Shown here: one piece after another, positions 33,528-42,253 of the stretch
How the letters are laid out: each line of letters starts with the position of its first letter
Numbering within the stretch: position 1 is the first letter of the stretch
From: Methylobacterium sp. J-026
GTDB lineage: Bacteria > Pseudomonadota > Alphaproteobacteria > Rhizobiales > Beijerinckiaceae
Reading direction: 5' to 3'
Assembly: GCF_022829585.1 (NCBI RefSeq)
Contig: NZ_JAKSYC010000320.1
Coordinates: 1 to 53,370 of the forward strand
Length of the DNA: 53,370 nucleotides
Notes under the pieces: generated by a model
Seen by the model: only the letters and a program-made list of their open reading frames with translations
Databases searched by the model: none
What the model was told of the DNA's origin: nothing
Position numbers and translations under genes: made by a program

Positions 33528-35537
33528 CTATACCGTCACCTGCGTGCCCACCTCGACCACCCGCCCCGTGGGGATCTGGAAGAAGTCCGTCGCGTCGTTG
33601 GCATTCTTGGCCAGCGTAATGAAAATCCGGTCCTGCCAGAGCGGCATGCCTGAATGCGCCGCCGGCCGGATCGAGCGGCGGGACAGGAAGAACGAGGTCG
33701 CCATGATGTCGAACTTGAAGCCCTGGCGGCGCAGCAGCACCAGGGTCTTCGGGATATTCGGCGTCTCCATGTAGCCGAACTTCATCACCACCTTGTAGAA
33801 ATGCGGGCCCACCGGCTCAATCCGGACCTTGTCGGCCTCGTTGGAGCGGGGCGTGTCCACCGTCTCGACGGTGAGGATCACGTTCTTCTCGTGCAGCACC
33901 TTGTTGTGCTTGAGGTTGTGCAAGAGCGCCGCCGGGGCGATCTCGGGGTCGCTCGTCAGGAACACCGCGGTGCCGCGCACGTGGTGGGGCGGGCTCTTCT
34001 CCAGCATGCCGACCAGCTCCACGAGGGGCACGTCGGTCTTGCGGGTCTTGTTGAACAGGATCGTGACCCCGCGCACCCAGGTCCACATCACCACCACGAG
34101 CCCGCCCGCGAGCAGCAGGGGCACGTAGCCGCCCTCCACCACCTTGATCAGGTTGGAGAGCAGGAACAGGAACTCGACCACGATGAACGGCAGCATCGCC
34201 GCCGCCGCCGCCACCGGCGACCAGTTCCACATCCGCCACATCACCAGGAAGGTCAGCGCGGCGGTGAGCAGCATCGTGCCGGTCACCGCAATGCCGTAGG
34301 CCGAGGCCAGCGACGACGAGGTCTTGAACAGCACCGCCAGCAGGACGACGCCGACCATCAGCAGCCCGTTGATCTGCGGCAGGTAGATCTGGCCGGCATG
34401 CGACTCGGAGGTGTGGCGGATCTCCAGCCGCGGCAGCAGCCCGAGCTGGATCGCCTGCCGGGACAGGGAGAAGGCGCCGGTGATCACCGCCTGGCTCGCC
34501 ACCACGGTGGCGATCGTGGCGAGGATCACCATCGGCAGCAGGCCCCAGGCCGGCACGAGCTGGAAGAACGGATCGGCGGTGTCGGGCTTCTCCAGCACCA
34601 GGGCGGCCTGGCCCAGATAGTTGAGGGCGAGCGACGGGAAGACCAGGCCGATCCAGGCCAGCTGGATCGGCTTGCGCCCGAAATGGCCGAGATCGGCGAA
34701 CAGCGCCTCGGCCCCGGTCACCGCCAGGAAGACCGCGCCCAGCGCCACCAGCGCCCCGGTGCCGTGGCCGAGCAGGTAGACCACGGCGTGCCAGGGATTG
34801 AGCGCCCGGAACACCTCCGGATGCAGGGCGATATGCGGCAGCGCCGCCAGCGCCATGGCGAGGAACCACACGATGGTCACCGGGCCGAAGAAGGCCGCGA
34901 CCTTGCCGGTGCCGCGGTTCTGCACGAGGAACAACGCCACGATGATCACCACGGTGATCGGCAGCACGTAATCGTCGAGGGCGGGGGTGACGAGCTTCAG
35001 GCCCTCCACGGCCGAGAGCACCGAGATCGCCGGGGTGATCACCGCGTCGCCGTAGAACAGCGAGGCCCCGAGCAGCCCGAGCATGAACACGATGCGCGAG
35101 CCGCCCAGCGCCTTGCGGGCGAGCGCCATCAGCGAGAGGATGCCGCCCTCGCCGTTGTTATCCATGCGCAGCAGGATCGCGACGTACTTGACGGTCACGA
35201 TCAGGAACAGCGCCCACAGGATCAGCGAGACGGTGCCGATCACCTCCTCGGGCAGCAGGATGCCGTCGGTGCGGGCGGGGACCAGGGCCTCGCGGAACGC
35301 GTAGAGCGGGCTGGTGCCGATATCGCCGTAAACGACGCCGACGGAGCCGACGAGCAGCGTCCAGAAGCCCGCATGGCCTTGCCGGGTCTCGGCTTTTTCG
35401 GGGGCGTCGAGGGTGCCGGAGGTGGCCGGGCCCTGCGTCGAGGTCTGGCTGTCGGCCCCCTCGGCCGCGGGCCGCGCGCCGTCGGACGCGTCGGGCGCGG
35501 GCTGGGGTGCTACGCCGGGTGCGAAGGTTTGGCTCAT
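33528..35537 (-). CDS. kup: Low-affinity potassium transporter Kup
   Basis: 669 residues. A 50-residue disordered N-terminus precedes the KUP/HAK core: LVGSVGVVYGDIGTSPLYAFREAL, NNGEGGILSLMALA, LFYGDAVITPAISVLSAVEGLKL, LADLGHFGRKPIQLAW. There are about twelve membrane segments and a C-terminal cytosolic domain of about 130 residues. It imports K+ with H+. No regulator or second potassium gene is adjacent; the Kef-type efflux gene lies 18 kb away. Confidence 0.95.
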   Translation of the reverse strand: MSQTFAPGVAPQPAPDASDGARPAAEGADSQTSTQGPATSGTLDAPEKAETRQGHAGFWTLLVGSVGVVYGDIGTSPLYAFREALVPARTDGILLPEEVIGTVSLILWALFLIVTVKYVAILLRMDNNGEGGILSLMALARKALGGSRIVFMLGLLGASLFYGDAVITPAISVLSAVEGLKLVTPALDDYVLPITVVIIVALFLVQNRGTGKVAAFFGPVTIVWFLAMALAALPHIALHPEVFRALNPWHAVVYLLGHGTGALVALGAVFLAVTGAEALFADLGHFGRKPIQLAWIGLVFPSLALNYLGQAALVLEKPDTADPFFQLVPAWGLLPMVILATIATVVASQAVITGAFSLSRQAIQLGLLPRLEIRHTSESHAGQIYLPQINGLLMVGVVLLAVLFKTSSSLASAYGIAVTGTMLLTAALTFLVMWRMWNWSPVAAAAAMLPFIVVEFLFLLSNLIKVVEGGYVPLLLAGGLVVVMWTWVRGVTILFNKTRKTDVPLVELVGMLEKSPPHHVRGTAVFLTSDPEIAPAALLHNLKHNKVLHEKNVILTVETVDTPRSNEADKVRIEPVGPHFYKVVMKFGYMETPNIPKTLVLLRRQGFKFDIMATSFFLSRRSIRPAAHSGMPLWQDRIFITLAKNANDATDFFQIPTGRVVEVGTQVTV

Positions 35538-36020
35538 GCGGATGTCGGAAGCTCGGGCGTGGCCGGCGCTTCGCGGTTCGGCTCAGGGGCCAGTCGGGGC
35601 CGGGCAGAAAACGCGAAGACTCCGCCGAACCGCGCGGGCCGGCCACCGGGCCGACCGCTCACGGGATCGTGGCGCCTTGCTATCACGGCCTCGGGCGGCC
35701 GGGAACCGGGTGCGACGCGAAGATCGCCGTGTCGCAACTGCGCATCGAAGGCCGGGGTCTCAGAGGAATCGCGCGCGCTCCCTCCCCCCTCTGCGGGGGA
35801 GGGTGGGCCGGCCGTCAGGCCGGGTCGGGAGAGGGGAGCGCGCACTCAGGACGGCGGTGAGCAGGTTTGAATGCCATAGCCTTGTCTGCGCCGCGGCTCC
35901 CCTCTCCCGGCTGCTTTCGGGGGCAATCCTCCCCCGCAAAGGGGAGGGAGGATGCGCGGCGGATATGCGTTGCCATGACAGCAAAATCGCAGGGCAGCGC
36001 GTTCCCCCGCGACCCGAACC
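35538..36020. other. Intergenic region kup-ispG
   Basis: 483 bp. It holds copy C of the long paired repeat (35779-35952) and should also carry the kup promoter and ispG terminator. No other gene was found. Confidence 0.5.
35779..35952. repeat. Paired long inverted repeat (copy C)
   Basis: Arm 1 is 35779-35840 and arm 2 is 35897-35952, with a spacer of about 56 bp. Same core as copies A and B (CCCTCTGCGGGGGAGGGTGG), but the inner arm differs (GGGCCGGCCGTCAGGCC against CGGCTGCTTTCGGGGGCAA), so the arms have diverged independently. Confidence 0.85.
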
Positions 36021-37361
36021 TCACTCCCCGGCGGTGCGCGTCCCGCCCTGGCCGAAGCGGCGCTCGATGTAGTCGATCACGATCGTCTCGAAATCCTTGG
36101 CGAGCGTCGCACCGCGCAGCGTCATCGCCTTCTTGCCGTCGATGAAGACCGGCGCGGTCGGGGTCTCGCCGGTGCCGGGCAGGGAGATCCCGATATCGGC
36201 GTGCTTCGATTCGCCCGGGCCGTTCACGATGCAGCCCATCACGGCGACGTTCAGCCCCTCGACCCCCGGATAGGTCTTCTTCCATTCCGGCATGGACGTG
36301 ACGATCCAGTTCTGGATGTCCCGGGCTAGCTCCTGGAAGGTGGTCGAGGTCGTGCGGCCGCAGCCGGGGCAGGCCGCCACCATCGGCACGAAGGTGCGGA
36401 ACCCCATGGTCTGCAGGAGTTCCTGGCTGGCCTTCACCTCCACGCTCCGGTCGCCGCCGGGCTCGGGGGTGAGCGAGTAGCGGATCGTGTCGCCGATCCC
36501 CTCTTGGAGCAGCACGCCGATGGCCGCCGAGGCCGCGACCAGGCCCTTCGAGCCCATGCCGGCCTCGGTGAGGCCGAGATGGATCGCGTAGTCGGAGCGC
36601 CGCGCCACCTCGCGGTAGACCGCGATCAGGTCCTGCACCGCCGAGACCTTGGCGGAGAGGATGATCCGGTTCTGCGGCAGGCCGAGTTCCACGGCGCGGT
36701 CGGCGGAGCCGATCGCCGAGCGCACCATCGCCTCGCGCATCACCGCGCGGGCATCGATCGGCCGGGGCGCCTTGGCGTTCTCGTCCATCATGTGGGTGAG
36801 CAACTCGCCGTCCAGCGAGCCCCAGTTGGCACCGATCCGCACGGTCTTGCCGTACTTGATCGCCTGCTCGATGATCGTCGAGAACTGGGTGTCCTTCTTG
36901 TCCTTGAAGCCGACGTTGCCGGGGTTGATCCGGTACTTGGCCAGAGCCTCGGCACAGGCCGGGTGGTCGGCGAGCAGCTTGTGGCCGATGTAATGGAAGT
37001 CGCCGATCAGGGGCACGTGGACGCCGATCCGGTCCAGGCGCTCGCGGATCTTCGGCACGGCGGCCGCCGCCTCGTCGCGGTCCACGGTGATGCGGACCAG
37101 CTCCGAGCCGACCCGGGCGAGCTGGGCGACCTGCGCCACCGTGGCGTCGATGTCGGCGGTGTCGGTGTTGGTCATCGACTGGACGACGATCGGCGCACCG
37201 CCGCCGACCATGACCGCGCCCTCACCCGCGCCGACGGTGACGCCGACCGTGCGGTGGCGCGGCGCGGGGCCGGCGATCTCCGGGCCGCCCGCGGCCAGGG
37301 GGTTCCCGGCGGCGGGGATTTCGGCGGCGGTGTCGGAACGGGTGGCTTCCATGACTTCCAT
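36021..37361 (-). CDS. ispG: 4-hydroxy-3-methylbut-2-en-1-yl diphosphate synthase
   Basis: 446 residues. The penultimate enzyme of the MEP isoprenoid pathway, a 4Fe-4S protein. Motifs: PIVVQSMTNTDTADIDATVAQ, FHYIGHKLL, YRINPGNVG, and cluster ligands in CPGCGRTT plus GCIVNGPGESKHADIGISLPG. The ATG at 37361 has GAAGG 7 nt upstream; the N-terminal 45 residues are Ala/Pro-rich. Isoprenoids here would supply carotenoids, quinones and hopanoids. Confidence 0.95.
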   Translation of the reverse strand: MEVMEATRSDTAAEIPAAGNPLAAGGPEIAGPAPRHRTVGVTVGAGEGAVMVGGGAPIVVQSMTNTDTADIDATVAQVAQLARVGSELVRITVDRDEAAAAVPKIRERLDRIGVHVPLIGDFHYIGHKLLADHPACAEALAKYRINPGNVGFKDKKDTQFSTIIEQAIKYGKTVRIGANWGSLDGELLTHMMDENAKAPRPIDARAVMREAMVRSAIGSADRAVELGLPQNRIILSAKVSAVQDLIAVYREVARRSDYAIHLGLTEAGMGSKGLVAASAAIGVLLQEGIGDTIRYSLTPEPGGDRSVEVKASQELLQTMGFRTFVPMVAACPGCGRTTSTTFQELARDIQNWIVTSMPEWKKTYPGVEGLNVAVMGCIVNGPGESKHADIGISLPGTGETPTAPVFIDGKKAMTLRGATLAKDFETIVIDYIERRFGQGGTRTAGE

Positions 37362-37716
37362 CGTGGACCTTCGCGTGCGCGCCTCGCGAGGCGCCGGAGC
37401 CGTCAGAGCCGTCGGGCCTGTCCCGGGGACACGCCGCGCCGGAACTTCGGGGCTGCCGCGGGGGAGGTGCGGACGACCCGGCGCGGCGTCAAGCCGGTGC
37501 CCCACGGGACAGCATCGCGAAGGACAACATCGCGGATCTCATGTCGCATCTGCGCGCGGATGTCGAGTTTGCCGTGCGGCCGGCGGGGTTTTCGTCCGCC
37601 GCTGTTGCCGATCCGCTCGCGCGGGCGCGCCGCCGGGCGGCGGGCCGCAACCCTGCCGCGCGGTTGATGCTGCGCTGCAGCATATCCATTTTATCGGTCT
37701 GACCCAGGAGGCCGAC
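37362..37716. other. Divergent intergenic region ispG / patatin gene
   Basis: 355 bp with no coding-like frame. It carries the CTGC-N3-GCAG site listed separately, 33 bp before the patatin ATG. The ispG promoter should be in the left part but no boxes are clear. Confidence 0.45.
37667..37683 (+). promoter_or_regulatory. PhaR-like operator upstream of the patatin gene
   Basis: ATGCTGC-GCT-GCAGCAT is a 7-bp perfect inverted repeat whose core CTGC-N3-GCAG (37670-37680) equals the published binding motif of PhaR, the polyhydroxyalkanoate-sensing repressor. It lies 33 bp upstream of the start codon, a position compatible with repression of the promoter. Confidence 0.5.
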
Positions 37717-38844
37717 ATGAGCCAGCACTTCGGCGGCGCCGAGCCGCACAATCCCGCCACCGCCGTGCCGGAGACGCCCGTCTCGGACGCGATCGACGCG
37801 CAGCCGGGGCAGATGCCGGGCCACATGCTGGCCGGCCCCGGGGCCGAGAAGCCGGTCGCCCTGGCGCTGCAGGGGGGCGGGGCGCACGGCGCCTTCACCT
37901 GGGGCGTGCTCGACGCCCTGATCGAGGACGGGCGCCTCGGCTTCGAGGCGGTGACGGGGGCGAGCGCGGGGGCGATGAACGCCGTCGTCCTGGTGGATGG
38001 CTGGCTCAAGGGCGGCCCGGACGGGGCCCGCGAGGGTCTCGAGCGATTCTGGCGGGAGGTGAGCCTCGACGGCGACCTCGGCCCGGCCCAGCGCCACCTC
38101 GTCAGCGGCTTGTTCAACCTGTGGAAGGGAAACCCGGTGGCCGAATTCTGGTCCAAGATGCTGTCGCCGAGCCCCTACGTGTCGAACCCGCTCAACATCA
38201 ACCCGCTGCGCAAGGCCCTGGCCGAGCAGGTCGATTTCGAGCGCCTGCGCGCGGCCGACACGGCGGGCGTGTTCGTCTCGGCGACTAACGTCTGGACCGG
38301 CAAGCTCGCGGTGTTCGAGCGCGAGCGCCTGACCGTGGACCACCTGATGGCCTCGGCCTGCCTGCCCACGGTCTTCCAGGCGGTGGAGATCGACGGCGTG
38401 CCCTACTGGGACGGGGGCTATCTCGGCAATCCGCCGCTCTACCCCCTGCACCGGGGCGCCCAGACCCGCGACATCGTGCTCGTCCAGATCAACCCCGTCG
38501 AGCGGCGCGAGACCCCGCGCACGGAGCGCGAGATCCGCGACCGGCTCAACGAGATCACCTTCAACGCCAATCTGATGCGGGAACTGCGCGCCATCGATTT
38601 CGTCGACGGGCTGATCGAGGAGGGCACCCTCGGCCAGGGGCAGTACCGCCGGGTCCTGGTGCATCGGATCGACGGCACCGACGCCCTGGAGGACTACAAC
38701 GCCGCCTCGAAGCTCGACGCCCGCTGGACCGTCTTCAAGCGCCTGCGCGACAAGGGCCGCGGCGCGGCACGGTCTTGGCTCGCCGAGACCTATGAGGCGA
38801 TCGGCCGGGATTGCTCGATCGACCTGCAACAGGCCTATCAGTGA
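37717..38844 (+). CDS. Patatin-like phospholipase/esterase
   Basis: 375 residues. The oxyanion-hole motif is LALQGGGAHGAF, the nucleophile is Ser83 in GASAGAMNA, and the catalytic Asp is Asp232 in YWDGGYLGNPP. The first 45 residues are disordered with no signal peptide, so it is cytosolic. An AGGAGG site precedes the ATG. The PhaR-like palindrome upstream raises the possibility of a link to polyhydroxyalkanoate granules, some of whose depolymerases are patatin-like; this is inference. Confidence 0.9.
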   Translation: MSQHFGGAEPHNPATAVPETPVSDAIDAQPGQMPGHMLAGPGAEKPVALALQGGGAHGAFTWGVLDALIEDGRLGFEAVTGASAGAMNAVVLVDGWLKGGPDGAREGLERFWREVSLDGDLGPAQRHLVSGLFNLWKGNPVAEFWSKMLSPSPYVSNPLNINPLRKALAEQVDFERLRAADTAGVFVSATNVWTGKLAVFERERLTVDHLMASACLPTVFQAVEIDGVPYWDGGYLGNPPLYPLHRGAQTRDIVLVQINPVERRETPRTEREIRDRLNEITFNANLMRELRAIDFVDGLIEEGTLGQGQYRRVLVHRIDGTDALEDYNAASKLDARWTVFKRLRDKGRGAARSWLAETYEAIGRDCSIDLQQAYQ

Positions 38845-38928
38845 GCGGGCGACTGCGCGCCATCGCTGCGGCAGGCCGTCGTTCAGTAATCGTCCAGGGC
38901 GCGAATCACAACTAAAGGTCTGTGTCGG

Positions 38929-38934
38929 TATAAT
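38929..38934 (+). promoter_or_regulatory. Perfect -10 box upstream of the chemoreceptor gene
   Basis: TATAAT in the AT-richer 242-bp spacer before the chemoreceptor gene. No good -35 hexamer lies 16-18 bp upstream (TCACAA at 17), so support is weak. Confidence 0.25.
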
Positions 38935-39086
38935 ATCGCGGCATTCAAGCCGTGATTTTGTCCAGGTGCTACGAATATCTGCTATTTTAGCAATAATAAG
39001 ACCTTCACGTGCGGACTATATGCGTCTTCGTCTGGGTTCGGGAGGCCCAGACGATCACGGAAAACCGTGCCGGGAGGGGGCGTATC

Positions 39087-40778
39087 ATGCCATTTCATTT
39101 GGTGAAAATGAGAATCAGCGTCAAGATCGCGCTCGTGATAAGCGCGCTGATGGCTGTAATGCTTGTCGTCTCCGCAATTTCAATAAAGAATATAGGTCGA
39201 ATCGAGGAGACCGAGGAGCGGAACGCGCACACGCAGGCGTTGCTGGTCGAGGTCGAGCGCATGAGCGCCGCGATGATCGATCGCGAGACCGGCCTGCGCG
39301 GCTACTTAATCTCCACGGATCCGCGCTTCCTCGAGCCTGAAACGGCGGGTCGACAGACCTTTGCCACGACGTGGGCGGCTGTCCAGCAACTGACCGCGGA
39401 CAATCCCGTGCAACAGGCCCGGCTCGCGGCGCTGAGGAGCGCGGCCGAGCGCTGGAGCCACGAGATCGCCGACACCGAGATCGCGCTGATGGGTGATGCC
39501 GCGACGCGGGAGGAGGCACGCCGTCAGGTCAGTGCGGGCGCGGGCAAGGCGCTGATGGACAGCATCCGCGCGAAGACGGCCGAGATCGCACAGACCGAGC
39601 GGGCCTTGATGCAGGAACGCGCCGTCGCCGCCGCGGAGGCGATCGCGACGTCGCGCTTGGCCAGTCTCGGCGGCCTCGGCCTGATGACGGTGATTGCCCT
39701 GACCGGGCTGGTGCTGCTGCAACTCGGCATCGCCAAGCCGATCCGCGCCATAACGGATGCGATGCGCAAATTCGCCGCGGACGACCTCTCGGCCAAGGTG
39801 CCGGGCGTAGGCCGAGGCGACGAGATCGGGGCCATGGCCGACGCCGTGCAGGTCTTCCGGGACGGCCTGGCGCGCGCCAAGACCCTGGAACTGGAGGCGG
39901 TCCAGGCGCACGCCGCCCACGAGGCGCAGCGCAAGGCCACGATGCAGGAGATGGCCGACCGCTTCGAGGCGGCGGTCGGGGGTGTGGTGCGCGCCGTAAC
40001 GGACGCAGCGGCCGAACTGCAATCCACCGCCGAGACCATGAGCGCGGCCGCCGCCGAGACGGCGAGCCAATCGACCTCAGTGGCGGTCGCGGCTGAGGAG
40101 GCGGCCGCGAATGTCGGAACGGTGGCGGCTGCCGCCGAGGAGCTCGGCGCGACGGTCGGCGAGATCGGCCGCCAGGTGCAAGCGTCGACCGGCGTCGCCA
40201 GCGCGGCCGTCGCCGAAGCCGGGAAATCCTCGGACCTGATGCAGAGCCTGCAGGCGAGCGCGGCGCGGATCGGCGACGTCGTCGGCCTCATCTCGGGTAT
40301 CGCCGCACAGACGAACCTTCTGGCGCTCAATGCCACCATCGAGGCCGCCCGGGCCGGGGAATCCGGCCGCGGCTTCGCCGTGGTGGCGACCGAGGTCAAG
40401 GAACTGGCCGCTCAGACCGCCAAGGCCACCGAGGAGGTCGCCCGCCAGATCGGGGAGATCCGATCCTGCACCGGGGACGCTTCCGGGGCTCTCGTCGTGG
40501 TCGTCTCCCGCATCAAGGAGATCAGCGCATTGGCCGATGGGATCGCCACCGCGATCGAGCAGCAGGGATCGGCCACCGAGGAGATCGTCCGGAACGTCGG
40601 GCACGCGTCGACCGGCACCGGCGCGGTGACGCACAACATCGCGGGCGTCGCCCGGGCGGCGCAGGGGGCAGGGGCGGCCGCCGCGCATGTGCTCGGCTCC
40701 GCCTCGGACCTCTCGGTGCAGGCGCGGCGGCTCGACGCGGAGGTCCACGACTTCCTCGAAACCGTCCGGGCGGCCTGA
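39087..40778 (+). CDS. Methyl-accepting chemotaxis protein with CHASE3 sensor
   Basis: 563 residues. TM1 is about 9-30 (ISVKIALVISALMAVMLVVSAISI). The periplasmic CHASE3-type helical domain follows (NAHTQALLVEVERMSAAMIDRETGLRGYLISTDPRFLEP). TM2 is about 188-210, then HAMP (KPIRAITDAMRKFAADDLSAKVPG) and the signalling domain with the hairpin tip GIAAQTNLLALNATIEAARAGESGRGFAVVATEVKELA. There is no C-terminal CheR-tethering motif. The ligand is unknown. GGGAGGGGG precedes the ATG. Confidence 0.92.
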   Translation: MPFHLVKMRISVKIALVISALMAVMLVVSAISIKNIGRIEETEERNAHTQALLVEVERMSAAMIDRETGLRGYLISTDPRFLEPETAGRQTFATTWAAVQQLTADNPVQQARLAALRSAAERWSHEIADTEIALMGDAATREEARRQVSAGAGKALMDSIRAKTAEIAQTERALMQERAVAAAEAIATSRLASLGGLGLMTVIALTGLVLLQLGIAKPIRAITDAMRKFAADDLSAKVPGVGRGDEIGAMADAVQVFRDGLARAKTLELEAVQAHAAHEAQRKATMQEMADRFEAAVGGVVRAVTDAAAELQSTAETMSAAAAETASQSTSVAVAAEEAAANVGTVAAAAEELGATVGEIGRQVQASTGVASAAVAEAGKSSDLMQSLQASAARIGDVVGLISGIAAQTNLLALNATIEAARAGESGRGFAVVATEVKELAAQTAKATEEVARQIGEIRSCTGDASGALVVVVSRIKEISALADGIATAIEQQGSATEEIVRNVGHASTGTGAVTHNIAGVARAAQGAGAAAAHVLGSASDLSVQARRLDAEVHDFLETVRAA

Positions 40779-40916
40779 GCCGGCCCCCCCGCCGGGACGG
40801 CTTGCCCCGCGACTGCGACGAAGCCGCCCTCCCGGCGGGCGAAACGCGGGTCGGCCTGGCGCGTTATCGCGCAGCGGGATACCGGCTTGGGTCCTGCGCG
40901 AAACGAGGCCGCCCCC

Positions 40917-41471
40917 ATGACGCTGCTGCGCCGCGAGGCCCTGATTCTGATCGGCGCCGGCCTCGCCGGCGGCGCCCGCGCCGCCGAGGCCGCGCGGGCC
41001 ACCGCCTTCGCCTTCGCGACGCCGGAGGGCGGCCCGATGCCGCTTTCGGCCTATGCGGGCAAGCCCATCCTGGTGGTCAACACCGCCACCGCCTGCGGCT
41101 ATGCCGGGCAGCTCGCCGGTCTCCAGACCCTGTGGACGCGCTTCGGTGACCGGGGTCTTACGGTGATCGGCGTGCCGTCCCCCGATTTCGGCAATCAGGA
41201 GCCGCTGGACGGGCCCGCCATCGCCGAGGCCGCCCGAAAGAACCACGGCGTCACCTTCCCGCTCACCGCCAAGACGCACGTGAAGCTCCCGGCCGCTCAC
41301 CCGTTCTACCGCTGGGCCGCCGCCGAGCGCCCGTCCGAGACCCCGCACTGGAACTTCCACAAATATCTCGTCGCCCGGGACGGCACCCTGGCGGCGGCCT
41401 TCGCCACGCAGGTCGAGCCCACCGATCCGCGGGTGATCGCCGGCATCGCGGCCGCCCTCGACCGGGCCTGA
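40917..41471 (+). CDS. Periplasmic glutathione peroxidase-like thiol peroxidase
   Basis: 184 residues. The N-terminal RREALILIGAGLAGGARA is a Tat-like signal, so the protein is exported. The catalytic Cys60 is in NTATACGYAGQL, where most bacterial enzymes have NxASxCG; the rest of the tetrad is kept as Gln94 (FGNQEP), Trp145 and Asn146 (HWNFHKYLV). It reduces peroxides using a thiol donor, probably thioredoxin-like in the periplasm. It is followed 47 bp later by an ECF sigma gene on the same strand. Confidence 0.87.
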   Translation: MTLLRREALILIGAGLAGGARAAEAARATAFAFATPEGGPMPLSAYAGKPILVVNTATACGYAGQLAGLQTLWTRFGDRGLTVIGVPSPDFGNQEPLDGPAIAEAARKNHGVTFPLTAKTHVKLPAAHPFYRWAAAERPSETPHWNFHKYLVARDGTLAAAFATQVEPTDPRVIAGIAAALDRA

Positions 41472-41518
41472 ACGCCCGCCGGCGGGATTAAAGCGCCGCG
41501 CCCCGGCGTTCACACCCC

Positions 41519-42151
41519 ATGGCCTCGGATACGCAGACGCACCCCGACATCCTCGACCTGCTGGTGCCCCTGCGGCGCTACGCCCGGTCCCTCACCCGCG
41601 ACGCCTTGCGGGCCGACGATCTCGTGCACGACACGCTCGTGCGCGCCCTGGAAATGCAGGGCACGCTCCGCCCGAACACCAACCTGCGCACCTGGATGAT
41701 GACGGTGCTGCACAACGCCTTCATCGACGAGCAGCGCCGCCGGCAGGTCGAGGCGCGCCACGCCGATACGCTGGTGCGGATGGCCGAGGACACGGCGCCC
41801 CCGGCCCAGGAGGGGCAGGTCCGCCTCGCCCAGATCCGGCAGGCCTTCCTGACCCTCCCGGAGGAGCAGCGCGCCGCGCTCCACCTCGTCACCCTGGAGG
41901 GCATGGCCTATGCCGACGCGGCGTCCGTGCTCGGCATCCCGATCGGCACGCTGATGTCCCGCCTCGGCCGCGGCCGGGCGGCCCTGCGGGCCTTCGAGGA
42001 GGGGACCCGGGCTCCCGGGGAATCCGAGGCCGGTGCGACGGCCTCCGAGACGCGGCGCGGGCCGCCCTCCACCCTCCGGCTCGTGGTCTCCGACGCGCCG
42101 CCGCGGGGCCGGTCCGCCTGGCCCCTCCGGCGCGCCGCCGGGGAGTCCTGA
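41519..42151 (+). CDS. ECF-type RNA polymerase sigma factor
   Basis: 210 residues. Sigma region 2 is PLRRYARSLTRDALRADDLVHDTLVRALE, with NLRTWMMTVLHNAFIDEQRRR; region 4 is FLTLPEEQRAALHLVTLEGMAYADAASVLGIPIGTLMSRLGRGRAAL. The last 55 residues are a disordered Arg/Pro tail. It is paired with the membrane anti-sigma factor 102 bp downstream and follows a periplasmic peroxidase, which suggests an envelope or oxidative-stress response. No PhyR/NepR is near, so it is not the EcfG locus. Confidence 0.92.
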   Translation: MASDTQTHPDILDLLVPLRRYARSLTRDALRADDLVHDTLVRALEMQGTLRPNTNLRTWMMTVLHNAFIDEQRRRQVEARHADTLVRMAEDTAPPAQEGQVRLAQIRQAFLTLPEEQRAALHLVTLEGMAYADAASVLGIPIGTLMSRLGRGRAALRAFEEGTRAPGESEAGATASETRRGPPSTLRLVVSDAPPRGRSAWPLRRAAGES

Positions 42152-42253
42152 GCACAGGCACGACGATGGACCGGCACCGAGGGGTGCCGGCGCCCACTGA
42201 CGATTGCGACCGGCGGATCGCCTCCGGGGCACGCTGGATTCGAGGACCCCACG

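Noticed and set aside
33654..35870. 738-codon plus-strand open frame opposite kup
   Set aside because: The opposite strand encodes a full-length Kup; the product here is His/Gln/Arg-rich shadow sequence.
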